Assembly (NCBI RefSeq): GCF_026151205.1
Contig: NC_087075.1
Span: 5,820,858 to 5,884,857, forward strand
Direction: 5' to 3'
Length of the DNA stretch: 64,000 nt
DNA from: Bolinopsis microptera
Taxonomy: Eukaryota > Ctenophora > Tentaculata > Lobata > Bolinopsidae
Positions 10,822 to 27,965 of the stretch are shown here, piece after piece. How positions within the stretch are numbered: position 1 is the stretch's first letter; each line of letters starts with the position of its first letter. Position numbers and translations under genes: made by a program. The notes beneath the pieces are model-generated. The model searched no databases. It was not told the origin of the DNA and saw nothing but the letters and a program-made list of their open reading frames with translations.

Positions 10822-11143
10822 ATATATTATATCTTTATATATATAGTACAGATAAAAGTGACCATGATCGTCGTGTCAACTTGAACGATGAAACGAAAAT
10901 TTCAACATTAATTAAGAACGCGCTCAAAATCACAGACACGAAAATTTAACTGACTCTTAATTAATCTTGAGATGAAATGAAAAGGAGGCCGATGCCAAAA
11001 ATCATCGATGTAACGATATATCTGAGCTAAAATATATGTGTTTTATTATTTTAGAATTCTCGTTTTTCTCACGCACTAAAATTTGTTAAACCTCCAACAT
11101 TCCAACGCGAAGGTTTGAATAAGCATGATCTGAGTTCACTTAC

Positions 11144-14100
11144 CATCATAGATAACATATGCCTTATCGGAGCAGTTGAGATCTTGCCCGAACTTGTCAA
11201 TTCTGAGGGACTGTGTATCCACCACGTGTATCTCTAAAAGTAAACAAGTTAGGAGTATTTAGGAGTTATTAGAAGTATATTTAACATTGTGTGAAGACGT
11301 TCAGTCATTTTACTCAGGGCTGGTGACCGGGATTGTGAGTACAGAGTGCTGAAAATAGCACTCTGTGCTCTAAACAGCATTTAAAGTACATTAATATAAT
11401 TATACTGGAGTCTGGACACAAACTACCGTGCAACTGACCTGTAGCAAAGTGTTGAGCTAGAGCTGCTAACTCAATACCCCCGCCCCATATTTGTGGGTTC
11501 TGTATCCACGTGACATATTCCTCCCTTTTCTTGCCTGGAAAAACATGAATTTAGGCGAGAAGTGCCCAGTCTCATATTAAACCGCGATCTTTCAAGTTTT
11601 ATATTAACTCAAATTAACTGGTGATTCGTGACTTTATAAAATCAGCGTATTCCTAAAAAGAACCTCTCCTAAAAACAAATAACCGTGTCCAAAGAGACAC
11701 ATATAAAAACGAATCTTTGAGTTTGACACAAACATCTCTTAAAATTAAATAATCCTTGAGTTTATAAAAACAAATCCTAAAGTAAGTTAAAAGATAACGA
11801 ACCAAGCAGAACGTCAGGGAACTGGTCAGGACAGCTGAGGACGGTATCACCTACAACGCAACGCAGTGCCGTGGATATTGACTTTCCAGTATCACCTGTA
11901 CACAACATTTCAACATTTCAACATTTCAACATTTCAACATTTCAACATTTCAACATTTCAACATTTCAACATTTCAACATTTCTAATTAATATTCCAAGG
12001 CTTTCGTATGATATTTAGTAGAATGCGCTCATAACAGCGCCGTTATGTTTAATTAAACAATCGTACTGTTAAGATAATTTCACACATATTATTAATAATA
12101 TGTATAGTATATATACTACAGATATCATTCAGAACAAAGAAAATCAATATAAATTTCAAAGATATAATAAGAGTAAAATTAAACCTTGAAATACAAATCC
12201 GATACTGGCAAAGAGACAACTGTTATCTGCCGGAACTACCCTGAAATTAGTAGTCAATTATCAGTCATATAAGTTATAAGATCACGTATCAAAACAGCTG
12301 ATATCGATACAGAAAAAATATTGAAAAAACACACGTGATTTGAAGAACATTATCAATTATATAATTAATAATAATAATAATTTGTATTATAATAATTAAT
12401 AATAATAATAATTTGTAGTAGTGTAGGATTGTTTGAATTTCTTTTTGCTAGGTTTTATAATATTTATTTGTATAATTTGTGATTGTTCTCCCGGTTTTCT
12501 TCCCTTGCGTAGCAAGCCCTGTCTCTTGTAAAAACAACCTCGAAAGATTTGTAGATACACATAGTCTCTACACCTTTACCCTCTGGTCCCTAGGGTCAGC
12601 TGATCCCGGGCCAGAGGAAAACTACCGACTGCCAAGGTTTGACGCCTATGCAGTCGAGACCTCTTATTGAGACCCTTTATAATAATAATAATTATATGAT
12701 ATTATTGAGAGTATAATACACTGTAGATACTCTATATTTAGTTTATTATTCACTGGATACTGTAATAAACACTTTTTACCTGGTCCTCTTATATCTCTTC
12801 CCTTGCTATGCAAGCCCTGTTTCTTGTTTATACAATTTTTAACCCGTATATTGGGTAGACTGTGTATTTGTTATGTATTTTATATTATACAGTTTTGTGT
12901 ACAAGTAATTATTGTTATTTACTGGACTAAGGGGTATACATGTGTTGGAGTTTTTCTCTTATTTTTCTTCTCTTGCTCTGCATGCCCTGATTCTTGTATA
13001 AACATGATGTTTGTTTAAATATTGTATATTCTTGTATTGATTGTGGTATTTGTGGGTCAGATTCAGCAATACCCAATGGGTACTTGCTGAATCACTGTTT
13101 TATACACTCAGTAGCCAGTCCCTGTGTTCCGTCCCTTGCCCTGCAAGCCCTGTTTCTTGATTATACAGCATTTATTTATCGTGTATTACATTGTAGTATG
13201 TAATAAACATTTGTAGTAGTGTAGGATTGTTTGAATTTCTTTTTGCTAGGTTTTATAATATTTATTTGTATAATTTGTGATTGTTTCTCCCGGTTTTCTT
13301 CCCTTGCGTAGCAAGCCCTGTCTCTTGTAAAAACAACCTCGAAAGATTTGTAGATACACATAGTCTCTACACCTTTACCCTCTGGTCCCTAGGGTCAGCT
13401 GATCCCGGGCCAGAGGAAAACTACCGACTGCCAAGGTTTGACGCCTAGGCAGTCGAGACCTCTTATTGAGACCCTTTATAATAATAACGCTTTATTTGTA
13501 TACCGCTTAGGCCGTATAAGCGACCAAAGTCCAAAAAATGGAGTTGATACTGGCCAACAAAGCGGTGCAGATAAATTTACCTTAGTAGTCCCTTTTCTAA
13601 TCAAAAATTCAAATTTATAAATTGTAGATTGATCTTAAAGTCCTGCGTCCATGACTACTGAATCACCAAAAATACTGTTCGCACATACAGGATAGGCTTG
13701 ATGAAATAGATGGGTCTTGAGAGCCTTCTTGAAAACATCTAGTCGAGAGATGGAGCGTAGTGAGTAGGGAAGTGTATTCCAGATTTTAGGAGCAGTGTGA
13801 GAGAAAGCACCAGCTGTAGCCCTCAGCCTTGATAAAGGAGGGCGTTCCAGTAGGAAGAAGTCATGGTCCATTCTGACATGATGTTTACTAGTGTCCCTAA
13901 TTTTGACCATTGTCCTTAGATATTCAGGAGCACAATCGTTTAGGCACTTGAAAACCAGTAACGCTATCTTGAATTTGATTCGCATTGCTACAGGTAAGAA
14001 GTGTAATTCAATCATATAGGGTGTGATGGGCTCCTGTCTCAACTTCCCGTGAAGTCCGAATATGAATCTCACAGCAGTATTCTGCACTTTTTGAAGTTTC

Positions 14101-16318
14101 TGGAGAAGTCTTTCAGAAAGGGCACCATAAGTAGCATTTCCATTGTCCAGAATGGAATGAATTGAAGCGTGTACCATTTGGATTTTGAGCTCCTTACTCA
14201 GTTTGGAACCTATTCTGCCAAGATTTCGCTGATTTACATAGCAAACTCTGACAACGTTGTTGATCTGTGCCTCTAAATTGAGATGGTTGTCAAAAATGAA
14301 TCCCAGATTCTTTGCTGACTTGGTAGGTTTAATGGAGCATATGTTGTCAAGATTGAATTCAACTTGTTTTGGGGCTTTGGAGTTTGTAGAGATCTCGATT
14401 ATCTCACTTTTATTGTCGTTGAGTTTCAGGTAGTTCTCACTCATCCATGATTTGATGTGCTCGAAACATTCTTTCAATTTGCTCTTCATAGATTCAATGG
14501 CCATGTCTTTTTTAGGATCAAATGAGAAGTATATCTGAGTATCATCAGCATATAGATGGATTTGGAGACCATGCATACTTGCAATATCTTGTAGCTGTTT
14601 AGTGTAAAGGATGAAAAATATAGGACCAAGAATTGAGCCCTGAGGAACTCCAATCTCGAGGTCACAGAGAGAGGAATATTCACCCTTAACACCAACGATA
14701 AAGGATCGATTTGACAGGTAGCTTGCAACCCATTGAAGAATAATACCACTAAATCCATAGCTATGTTCGAGTCGTCTCAAAAGTCTTTTGTGATTGATGG
14801 TATCAAATGCAGCTGACAAGTCAAGAAGAAGAAGAACAGTATGACTCTTCTTGTCAACTTGGAGGAGTATATCATTATGTACCTTGAGCACTGCAGTTTC
14901 ACAGCTCATGTTTTTCCGGTAACCTGATTGATTTGCTGCGAAAAGATTGTTCTTATTTAGGTACTCGGAAAACTGTGAGTGGGCACACTTTTCTATAACC
15001 TTGGAAATAAAACTGAGGTTACTCACAGGTCTATAGCTTTTCAAGTCGTCTGCATCTAGAGAGGCTTTCTTTAGGACTGGTCGTACTATAGCAGACTTCA
15101 GAGCATGTGGAAAATAGCCCTCTTGGAGGGATAGGTTAACTATGAGGTTGATATGAGGGAGCAATTCATCGAGACAGTGCTTGAGGAGCCATGTTGGAAG
15201 AGGATCGAGTTCACACGACTTATTATTCATCGTCTTAGTAATCAGGGAAAGAACCTCTGATCGAGTAACTAATCTGAAAGCTGTAGCAGAGCATGGTAGA
15301 GAACTATGTGTATCATTAGGCATCTCTAACTCTTTTACAAAAGGTTTGTCTTCAGATTGACTATCAGCACTGGACAGGTTTTCCTCTGAGATAGAGTATA
15401 GACCCATAAATCTTCTTTACTTTATCGTCAAAGTAGTTTTTGAGACTTTTAATAACTAATTAATAACATAATTGTAAGATAATTGTACTCACTTTCTTAC
15501 GATTGATCTGGATACAGCCCTCGGGGCTGGTTCACCTATACAAGAGAAAACGTCAAAAGGGCAATTTGGTTAATATTTTATTTATGTTTATAAACATGCA
15601 GCTCGAAACGCAGGTTAGAGTTTGGTCGATACTCCAGATATCTATGAGTGAAAACAATCTAAAACTTGAAATGTGCTTACTGGCTGGCTGGTTTGTTAAG
15701 GGAACATGGTTTGATGAAGGAGCAGATGAACCGTTTGATGAAGGAGCACCTTTCTCAACGTGTACTGCATCACCAGATCTTATTCCCAGGTTAGATAACA
15801 ACGCTGACTTTTCCTCTGTGTCTATAAGTTTCGGGGGAAATCCACTTTTCACTGAAAAGCGATTAAATTAGAAATAACCTAAATACAATGAACTATTAAA
15901 AAATCATCATATCATGAGAAAATGAAAGCAATCGAAAACAATCTTATACAACTTAAATAAAAATGAACTTTTAATTGACAATCCATACATTTCTGAGAAT
16001 TCATTTCAATCTGCGTGATGTTCTGAACAGCTGTTTGCAGGTCGCTGAGGGTACTCTCGGTGGTCAAATCCCTCAGGACCGAGCTGCCTCCGCTGTGTGT
16101 ACATTTCAATATCTGAGAGAGATGTTTTTAGACAGAGTGGCAAATTATGATGTATTTTATATTTTGTTGAAAATCACGGCACGAATAAAATTATTGAGTT
16201 GTGTCAAGTATGGTTAATGGCTCAACTAGACTCACTTTACATAAAAATCATATTTTATAGACTACATTGTAAATGTAATTAAAACTTTGGATAATTATCT
16301 ACTTACAATGTTAGGCAT
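11144..16318 (-). CDS. YOD1: YOD1/OTU1 deubiquitinase, eight exons, C-terminus not found
   Basis: Exons, in transcript order: 16318-16307, 16112-15989, 15851-15681, 15535-15493, 12240-12185, 11895-11803, 11534-11439, 11233-11144. All have GT..AG borders and phases that join. The product starts MPNIILKCTHSGG with the UBX-like N-terminal domain (about 1-80, including SGFPPKLID and RSGDAVHVEKG). The OTU domain follows: VVPADNSCLF with the catalytic Cys, FPDVLLGK, EYVTWIQNPQIWGGGIEL, and IHVVDTQSLRIDKFGQD, ending at VIYDG. YOD1 trims ubiquitin chains with p97/VCP in ER-associated degradation. The catalytic His segment (normally GIHYD) and the C-terminal C2H2 finger should follow, but no exon for them was recognised below 11144. 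An L2 element sits in the intron between 12241 and 15492. Either the 3' exons lie farther away or the gene is truncated. Confidence 0.85.
11905..11982. repeat. (CAACATTT)n microsatellite
   Basis: About nine perfect units of the 8-mer CAACATTT, in a YOD1 intron immediately 5' (in the gene's sense) of the exon at 11803-11895. Confidence 0.95.
12418..13490. repeat. 795-bp-period duplication in a YOD1 intron
   Basis: The block 12418-12690 recurs almost exactly at 13213-13485 (phrases 'gtagtgtaggattgtttg', 'ggtccctagggtcagctgat'). In between, a 'cccttgc..gcaagccctg' motif recurs about every 165 bp (near 12500, 12800, 12970, 13135 and 13305), so the interval is an old tandem array. The second copy abuts the 3' tail of the L2 element. 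Confidence 0.8.
13485..15410 (-). mobile_element. L2-clade non-LTR retrotransposon, 5'-truncated
   Basis: The element reads on the minus strand. It has a reverse-transcriptase ORF (13635-15407), a 3' UTR, and a tail of (ATT)n-type repeats at about 13485-13495, as in L2/CR1 elements. No endonuclease domain is present, so the copy is 5'-truncated. It lies in a YOD1 intron in the gene's own orientation. A fragment of its 3' end is found at 46932-47013. Confidence 0.85.
13635..15407 (-). CDS. L2-type reverse transcriptase, 590 aa, uninterrupted
   Basis: Reverse transcriptase of a non-LTR retrotransposon. Motifs in order: YRPVSNLSFISKVIEK (about 125), LLLDLSAAFDTINH (about 195, the L2-clade form), GVPQGSILGP (about 255), LYADDTQIY (about 290, catalytic YADD). 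A C-terminal region follows with 'RFIFGLHGKL' and an 'IWNTLPYSLRSI' motif. The frame has no stop or shift over 590 codons, suggesting recent insertion. The apurinic endonuclease usual upstream of the RT is missing, so the copy cannot be autonomous as seen. Confidence 0.9.
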   Translation of the reverse strand: MGLYSISEENLSSADSQSEDKPFVKELEMPNDTHSSLPCSATAFRLVTRSEVLSLITKTMNNKSCELDPLPTWLLKHCLDELLPHINLIVNLSLQEGYFPHALKSAIVRPVLKKASLDADDLKSYRPVSNLSFISKVIEKCAHSQFSEYLNKNNLFAANQSGYRKNMSCETAVLKVHNDILLQVDKKSHTVLLLLDLSAAFDTINHKRLLRRLEHSYGFSGIILQWVASYLSNRSFIVGVKGEYSSLCDLEIGVPQGSILGPIFFILYTKQLQDIASMHGLQIHLYADDTQIYFSFDPKKDMAIESMKSKLKECFEHIKSWMSENYLKLNDNKSEIIEISTNSKAPKQVEFNLDNICSIKPTKSAKNLGFIFDNHLNLEAQINNVVRVCYVNQRNLGRIGSKLSKELKIQMVHASIHSILDNGNATYGALSERLLQKLQKVQNTAVRFIFGLHGKLRQEPITPYMIELHFLPVAMRIKFKIALLVFKCLNDCAPEYLRTMVKIRDTSKHHVRMDHDFFLLERPPLSRLRATAGAFSHTAPKIWNTLPYSLRSISRLDVFKKALKTHLFHQAYPVCANSIFGDSVVMDAGL

Positions 16319-17695
16319 AGCCAGTATTTAAGAGGTAGGTCCAAGGTTGCTAAACAGAGAGAAACTAGTTGAACTCGAGAAGTAAAGTTATCATAGAACA
16401 AACATTCCTAGAACAGTCTGACAGAAGTATTAGTTTCGATCATTTCAAATTTAAAAGACAATCTTTGAGCATTAAATTCGAAATCACTTAAAGGATCGTA
16501 CAATGCAATTTGATCATTCGATTTATCAGAATCTAAATTTATATGATTTTTTGTTCAGTAACAGGCGTTCATTAAATGTCAACAAGTTTTATAATCAAAA
16601 CAATATAATCAAAAACAATATAATCAAAACAGATATAAAATGACCAAAACATGCGATCGAAAGAATCAAAGTATGTTATCTTATATGATAAACATACTGA
16701 GGAAGAAAAATCTGATAAAATTTAGTTCATTAACACAATCAAGATTTTTACATAGTTCAAAAATTGCTACAAAAATAAGAAACCTATAAACACAATGTCT
16801 TCGATAATACCCACGATTAAAATGACAGATGGAACAGTAAATTTAATCAATTCTAATAAAAGGTCGTTCACATATTACGAAATCACTTTTGGCCTAATTT
16901 TAACCCCCCCCCCCCCCCCCCCCTCCCTTCCATAATCACTTTTTCGCATAGCTATTGTGTTAAAATTACACTAACGAGATCATTTAGAAACTCCCTCCAT
17001 TCCCTTACTTACCAGTGATTACGTATTATGTGAAGGACCCCCAATTCCCCCTTGGCAATATTTGCCCTCTGGAATCCTGGATTCGTACAAAATCAGACTA
17101 TTAACACAATTACACCCAATTAAATTAACCATCCAATTAATTCGTATTTCTAGACAAAATATACGAAAACTCGTCTAGACATAAAGATGTGTGATAATCA
17201 AATAATAAATAAATGTTAGAACCGAAGTAGTCACTATAATTTTCAACATAACATCAACATGTAGCTCATAACGAAGTATCTTTAGGTTTATCATTTAAAC
17301 GTGATGATAATCACCAAATCAAACCAATGGTACTGGTTATATCCATTTAAAACAACTCGCATGATAAATGATTATCTCGGGATAATCGCGTGATAGTCAT
17401 TTATCACGCTCAAAATACGTCGTGTTAAATCTTCCCAGTCTGTACCATTTGATTAACACATCTATGATAAAACTGATAAATCAAATAAAAGAAGAGCGTC
17501 CCAGCCATTCATCCAGAAAAGTCTTGTACTTGATAATGAACATACAGGAACATATCTTCGTCATGGTGCTCCTGACAATACACTAGAGTCAGCAATATAT
17601 TTACAGGACAGAAAAATATGACATTTTCATCTAGATACATGCTCCGATGTTAAAAACAATGTTAAAAACAATGTTAAAAACAATGTTAAAAACTG
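16319..17695. other. Intergenic stretch
   Basis: No gene is recognised. It holds a poly-C run at about 16903-16923 and a few copies of 'aatgttaaaaac' near 17650-17690. Confidence 0.5.
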
Positions 17696-18290
17696 TTAAT
17701 TTATTACAAGGCTCACATGATAAAGATCTCCCAATGTAGTGGACGGTAAAGGAGAAGTTCCTGATTCCCCAAGATGTACAGTTATACTCTCACTTTCCGT
17801 TAATGTACTTTCATCAAACATGCTCTTTATTCGATCCACCAGATTTACAACTGCAAAAAGGTTAAATTCGTGAAGAATGTAAGGTTCATGAAAGTTTTTA
17901 TATCTAGAAAAAATCAACTCACTTAACGTTATAAAATTGTGACATTCCCCAAATTTAAGAAAAAGCTCACCTTTCCATTCCATAGGAACTGCTATTTTAT
18001 GATTTTTTATCTTAACAATCCTCTTGCCAGTCTCGACCGGTTCCACTATAAGCTGGAAAGTCAGAAAGTGCAAATAAAGGATTGTGATAATCGAGGGGAT
18101 ATTTGTACAATACAATCGAGTACGTTTCGTAAATTTTTACCGTGGAAAAATGAGAATATTTTGGAAAAAATGAAGGTGAATAAAATGACTTTAAATGTAA
18201 AGCTCTTGGAATTTTAATCTCCTTACTGGTATGAAGCTCGGTCGAGCACGCCTGACTGATTCAGCTGACGATTTTCTATATTCAAATGGT
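17696..18290 (-). CDS. 3' exons of an unidentified gene
   Basis: Two exons join in frame: 18290-18227 (64 nt, acceptor ctccag, donor GTAAGG) and 18052-17696 (acceptor tttccag, stop TAA). Together they give 140 residues ending DLYHVSLVIN. A further possible 34-nt exon at 18812-18779 fits the phase. The segment KIAVPMEWKGELFLK is faintly like the core strand of CABIT domains (THEMIS/GAREM adaptors), but this is weak, and the 5' part was not found. The gene lies between YOD1 and the ATG8 gene, all on the minus strand. Confidence 0.4.
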
Positions 18291-19472
18291 CTGGAGTTTT
18301 TATAGCGAGATGAGTAATGTTTCTTTGTTAACCATACCATGCTGTTACTGGATATAAAATGTGTTAAAATTTGACATTTCTTAAGAATATTCAATGATTT
18401 TATTCATTAAAACTATTAGTTACTGTGTCAAACCTGAAACAGAATAATTTATTTTCTGTCAGAGACACAGCACCATATCAAATAGGAAAAGATCGAACTG
18501 AACTGTCAGCTTTAAAAACTTGTTTATTATCAGTTTAATACTGTTACAGTGTGTAAAATTCTCACAGAACGGTACAACTTTTGTGTACCATTCTGAAGGA
18601 ATGAGTACCATTATATGAATAGTTTCATTCCTTAAGCAGTAAAATAACACAAACGTATTAAAGGATCAATGAATTAAACAGAAAATTAATCAAAACTATC
18701 ATACAACAACAACGTCTGACGAGATTTACAACTGGTCGATAAAAAGCCAGATAAACAGTTATCATTTTAAAATATTACCCTTGAACTGACATGAACTCAA
18801 TACGGCAAAGTTCTGACATTAAAGAAATAATAAGAAAGTTTACTTTTCGTATACTTTAACTACAGGGATCATAATTTTTAATACAAACAACATACATAAC
18901 CCCAATCATGCTCTATCGCCAAAAACAAAAAATCTGTTTTAGCCAACTTAACCCAAGGTTATATTATTATTATGCTCACTTAGCTTGTTAATTTAAAATG
19001 TGAAATCGTCATGCAATTATACGAAATCTTTATACGAAAGATCTGAAAAAAAGAAAAGATAGTCAGCGTAGTGAATCTAACAAATACATACATCGTTTTT
19101 TGTCTTCCTAGGAGGCAATAAAAAATTAATTGAACCTGACCAGGGGGTGGCCAATAAAAATATTTTCATATTACTGCTAAAATTACTAAAACCTTAATTT
19201 TAATTAGTCATCGAGGTATCAGTTGTCGAATCCGCGGACAACTTTTAAAAACTGTGTATTTCTCTCTTGAAAAATTACGGGAAGTTTGGGTAAACACTCA
19301 GTCTGAATCAAACATATAAACAAGGAAAAGAGCGATCACGTGATATCAGATAGAGGGCTGAGGCGCATGTTACATACCAGCTAATTTAGCTGAGGCAGTA
19401 TTGAAAAGGAGAATACATTGTCAAGTATCATTGTGTAAAGTCGGTATTTCAGGATAATGGTGCAGGTTTCAT

Positions 19473-24710
<5,238 letters not shown>

Positions 24711-24855
24711 TTAAGATCATTTTATTTTATAGATGAGGTGAAATGCTAACGAAGCCGGATGAAGCTGTAGAGTTTAAAACCAATTAGTTTGACAAGATCT
24801 CATTTCAACATATCATTTTTGTACAATTTACATTAACATCGTTTCAGTAGTGTAA

Positions 24856-25264
24856 ATTGAACACTAGGCAACAGGAACGCATCCACCTTGCTTCTAGGAC
24901 TGCCAAGGAAATTTTATGGAAAAGAATAGCATAAACTATTTTTAATCCAAAACTTGATATACGAGGCCAACACACTGTAAACAATGTTGCTTTTTACAAT
25001 TTACATTTAGACGGCCCCAACGTTAATGTGGCTCTTGCTATGTGTTGGTTCAGCCGAATTAATTATTATGTAATCAAGTTTATTTTTCTCTTTTAGTTAG
25101 TTGTCATCCGGCCAAACATTAAGCAACTTATATTGCAGTACCATTTATCAATTAGTTCTTTAGTTTATCAAAATATGTCATTGTAATTTTGCATGGCTGA
25201 AATGTAACGCTTGATTTATATATATAATAATTAATTGAATTTTCAAATAAAAAAAATTAGTAGT
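24856..25264 (+). mobile_element. Retroposon with poly-A tail and 15-bp TSD
   Basis: A 409-bp insertion flanked by a perfect 15-bp duplication GTTTCAGTAGTGTAA (24841-24855 and 25265-25279), ending in an A-rich tail near 25245-25260. Its 5' part recurs at 31576-31672, lacking about 45 bp internally. Its 3' part, from AGACGGCCCCAACG, recurs at 38651-38890, also with a poly-A end. It behaves like a SINE or a small LINE-mobilised transcript. No tRNA-like promoter was recognised. Confidence 0.75.
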
Positions 25265-25758
25265 GTTTCAGTAGTGTAACGAAATTAAGCCACTTTATTC
25301 TGCCCTGTTGACTGAGGGATTGTTCACAACTCACATGATACGTTAGTTAACATATGGTTGAGGCAACATGTAAGTGCGGTGGGTGCGTTAATTATTGTTA
25401 AATGTTATTATCAGCTGATGGCAAGTTGAAAACACGAGGGTGAATCTTGGCAAATGAATAATTCATCAAGCTGGAATGTAATCCATGGGCTCAACATATT
25501 GATATTTAGTCACTTTAGTCACGAATAGTTATTATATATATATATATAATTATATATATTACAGACCAGTCTCAAACCTTACATTCCTGGGAAAACTTAT
25601 TGAAAGGGTAGTATTAAGAAGACTTAACGAGCACACCTTAGTCGGAATAACCTGCATTGTCAGGAACAGTTTGCTTACAAAAAACAGCACAGCACTGAAA
25701 CACTCTTGATTAAAATTGTCAACGATGTCTTGATAGCAGCTGATGAAAAACTGCTACT

Positions 25759-26859
25759 GTGGTGATGCTCTTGGACTTGAGTGCAGCCTTTGATACTGTG
25801 GATCATAATTTGTTACTCCGTATCTTGAGGCAAGAAATAGGAATCAGAGGAACTGCTCTTAGCTGGTTCACCAGCTTCCTTAAAGGACGAAGTCAGCGTA
25901 TTAGACTCGGCAAATCCGTCTCAGAAACAATAACTATCCGATTTGGAGTACCTCAGGGCTCTGTTTTAGGCCCAGTACTCTTTAACATCTATATCAGATC
26001 GTTATACAGATGTGTCAAAAAATCCGGTTTCTCCATTATTGGTTATGCAGATGATCATCAAATCATGAAATCTTTCAAACCCTCTGATCAGGTCAAAATC
26101 TTATCCAACAAACTGAGAAATTGCTTCTTGAGGATAAAGAATTGGATGTCTCAGTACTACCTGCAATTAAATGATTCTAAAACACAACTCATAGTTTTTG
26201 GACCTAAGAAAGTGCTCAACGAGATAGAACTTCATGGGGTTGAGATAGCTCCTAACACTTTGGTAATGTTTGTGCCTACTGTTAAGAACCTTGGATTAGT
26301 TATGGACAATCGGCTGGTATTTGATAAACAGATCGTAAATCTCAAGAAGAAATGTTTTCATACATTACGTAATATCAGAAAGATCAGATTTATACTGAGT
26401 CCCAATCAGATTAAGATCATCGTTAACAGTCTAGTAGTGTCATGTCTAGATTACTGTAACGGTTTGTACTTTGGTATTGGCGAGAAGCTTCTGCATCAGC
26501 TCCAGTTACTTCAGAATGCTGCTGCAAAAGCTGTCACTGGTAAATATAAACATGACCATCTTGATGATGACCTGATAAAGCTTCACTGGTTAGATGTAAA
26601 GAAAAGAATTGTCTTCAAAATCTTACTACTGTCTCACAAGTCACTGTTAGGATTGGCACCAAATTATCTACAAGATATGTTCAAGTATGCTCATCATGGT
26701 CACTCATTGAAGCTTATTGTTCCTTCTTGTAATTCAAAGTTTGGTGAGCGTAGCTTCTCTGTAGTGGCTCCAAAGATCTACAATCGCCTGCCTGTTACCA
26801 TCCAGGCATGGATCCAGGGGGGGTGTGAAGGGGGTGATCACCCCCCCAGAATTTTCTAA
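25759..26859 (+). pseudogene. L2-type reverse transcriptase fragment
   Basis: An open frame with L2-clade RT motifs: MLLDLSAAFDTVDHNLLL, GVPQGSVLGPVLFNIY, and GYADDHQI (YADD, catalytic). Its last dozen codons come from the inserted hAT element (from 26803). After removal of that insertion and one target copy, the RT frame resumes as 'TSAQSLECFKAFLKTYLF' to a stop at 28066. The upstream part (25562-25758) is frameshifted, so the copy is dead. Confidence 0.85.
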
Positions 26860-27965
26860 AAACTAAATTGAGAAAAGTATTTTAGAGCATTTTAGAGCAT
26901 TTTAGAGCATGTTTTCTCTGAGGGGGGGGGGGGGTAAAGTATTTATTCATCATGTGCTTACTAGAGGCGTTAAGTAAGATGTTGCAGAGCAGCACCATAA
27001 ACTGGCACCAGGTCTGTGGCGAGGTTAGGACACTGCAAAAGATTATTGAGGGTCTGTGTGAGTCAAAGCATAAGCAGTACATTGACTCTTGTACAAAGGT
27101 AATAGAAATGATTGCAGAAGACTGCGCCATTCCTGTCAACAATGCTGACCCAATTCACAGGACTCGGATCACTGACTTCTGTGCAAAATTAACTGCTGAC
27201 TCAGAGACAACCCAAACTAGGATTAAGAAGAAGACAAAGCAGGTGTGCGGGATCGTGGGCAGATACCTCTCCGAGAGGTTCAGTGCTAGCAACATGGAGT
27301 TATTGAAAGGACTGAGCGGACTTGACCCTTCTTCATCTGATTGGCTCAATAGTCAATTTTGACATCTTGAATGCCTTGATTGAGCACTATAGTGTTCTAG
27401 GGATCAGGCCCTCGATACTTAGGGCTGAGTGCTTGAAGATGCAAATGGCAGACATTCCACCAAATCCTGCCAGCACCCCTAACATCATGAAGCTTATGGA
27501 TCTGAAGAGAACCATTGCCCCCACGAGCTGCGAAGCTGAGAGGTCTTTCAGCACTATGAATAGAGTGAAGACAGCTAAGAGATCCAAACTCTCAGATGGT
27601 AGAACAAGTGACCTGGTCCTACTTAGCCATGAAAAGGTTTTGACGAAGGCAATAGACATTAGTAAAGTTATAGACAAATTTGCAGAAAAACCCAGAAGAG
27701 TGGTTTTGAAATAATTTAACTGTTTTTTTTTTGTAACCCTACATTCTAAAATGGTTGAGATTGAACTGTTAATTAACATTGTTGTTTTACTCTAGAAACA
27801 GATTACAGAAGAAATCCCTTAATGGAAACAGCAATCGACATATATAGCGCGCGAAAAACCCCAAAAATTTTCGGGGGCTGCGCCCCCGAACCCATGCCAT
27901 GGCTGATTCGGTGGCGCTTCGCGCCACCTCACCCCCCCAAAATTTCTCAGCTGGATCCATGCCTG
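26803..27965 (+). mobile_element. hAT transposon, internally deleted
   Basis: A 1163-bp element with perfect 15-bp terminal inverted repeats (CAGGCATGGATCCAG and CTGGATCCATGCCTG) and a perfect 8-bp target duplication TTACCATC (26795-26802 and 27966-27973). GC-rich palindromes sit near the right end ('gggggctgcgccccc', 'ggtggcgcttcgcgccacc'). It carries only the C-terminal part of a transposase. Confidence 0.93.
26952..27714 (+). pseudogene. hAT transposase C-terminal remnant
   Basis: Two overlapping frames (26952-27362 and 27322-27714) encode the end of a hAT transposase. The second contains TSCEAERSFSTMNRVKT and RTSDLVLLSHEK, the signature of the hAT C-terminal dimerisation domain. A frame change near 27340-27360 and loss of the N-terminal BED and most catalytic parts show it is inactive. 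Confidence 0.8.

Noticed and set aside
15503-15871. Plus-strand 122-codon frame as a gene
   Set aside because: It is antisense to YOD1 exons 3 and 4, whose minus-strand reading matches the UBX-like domain and has proper splice sites.
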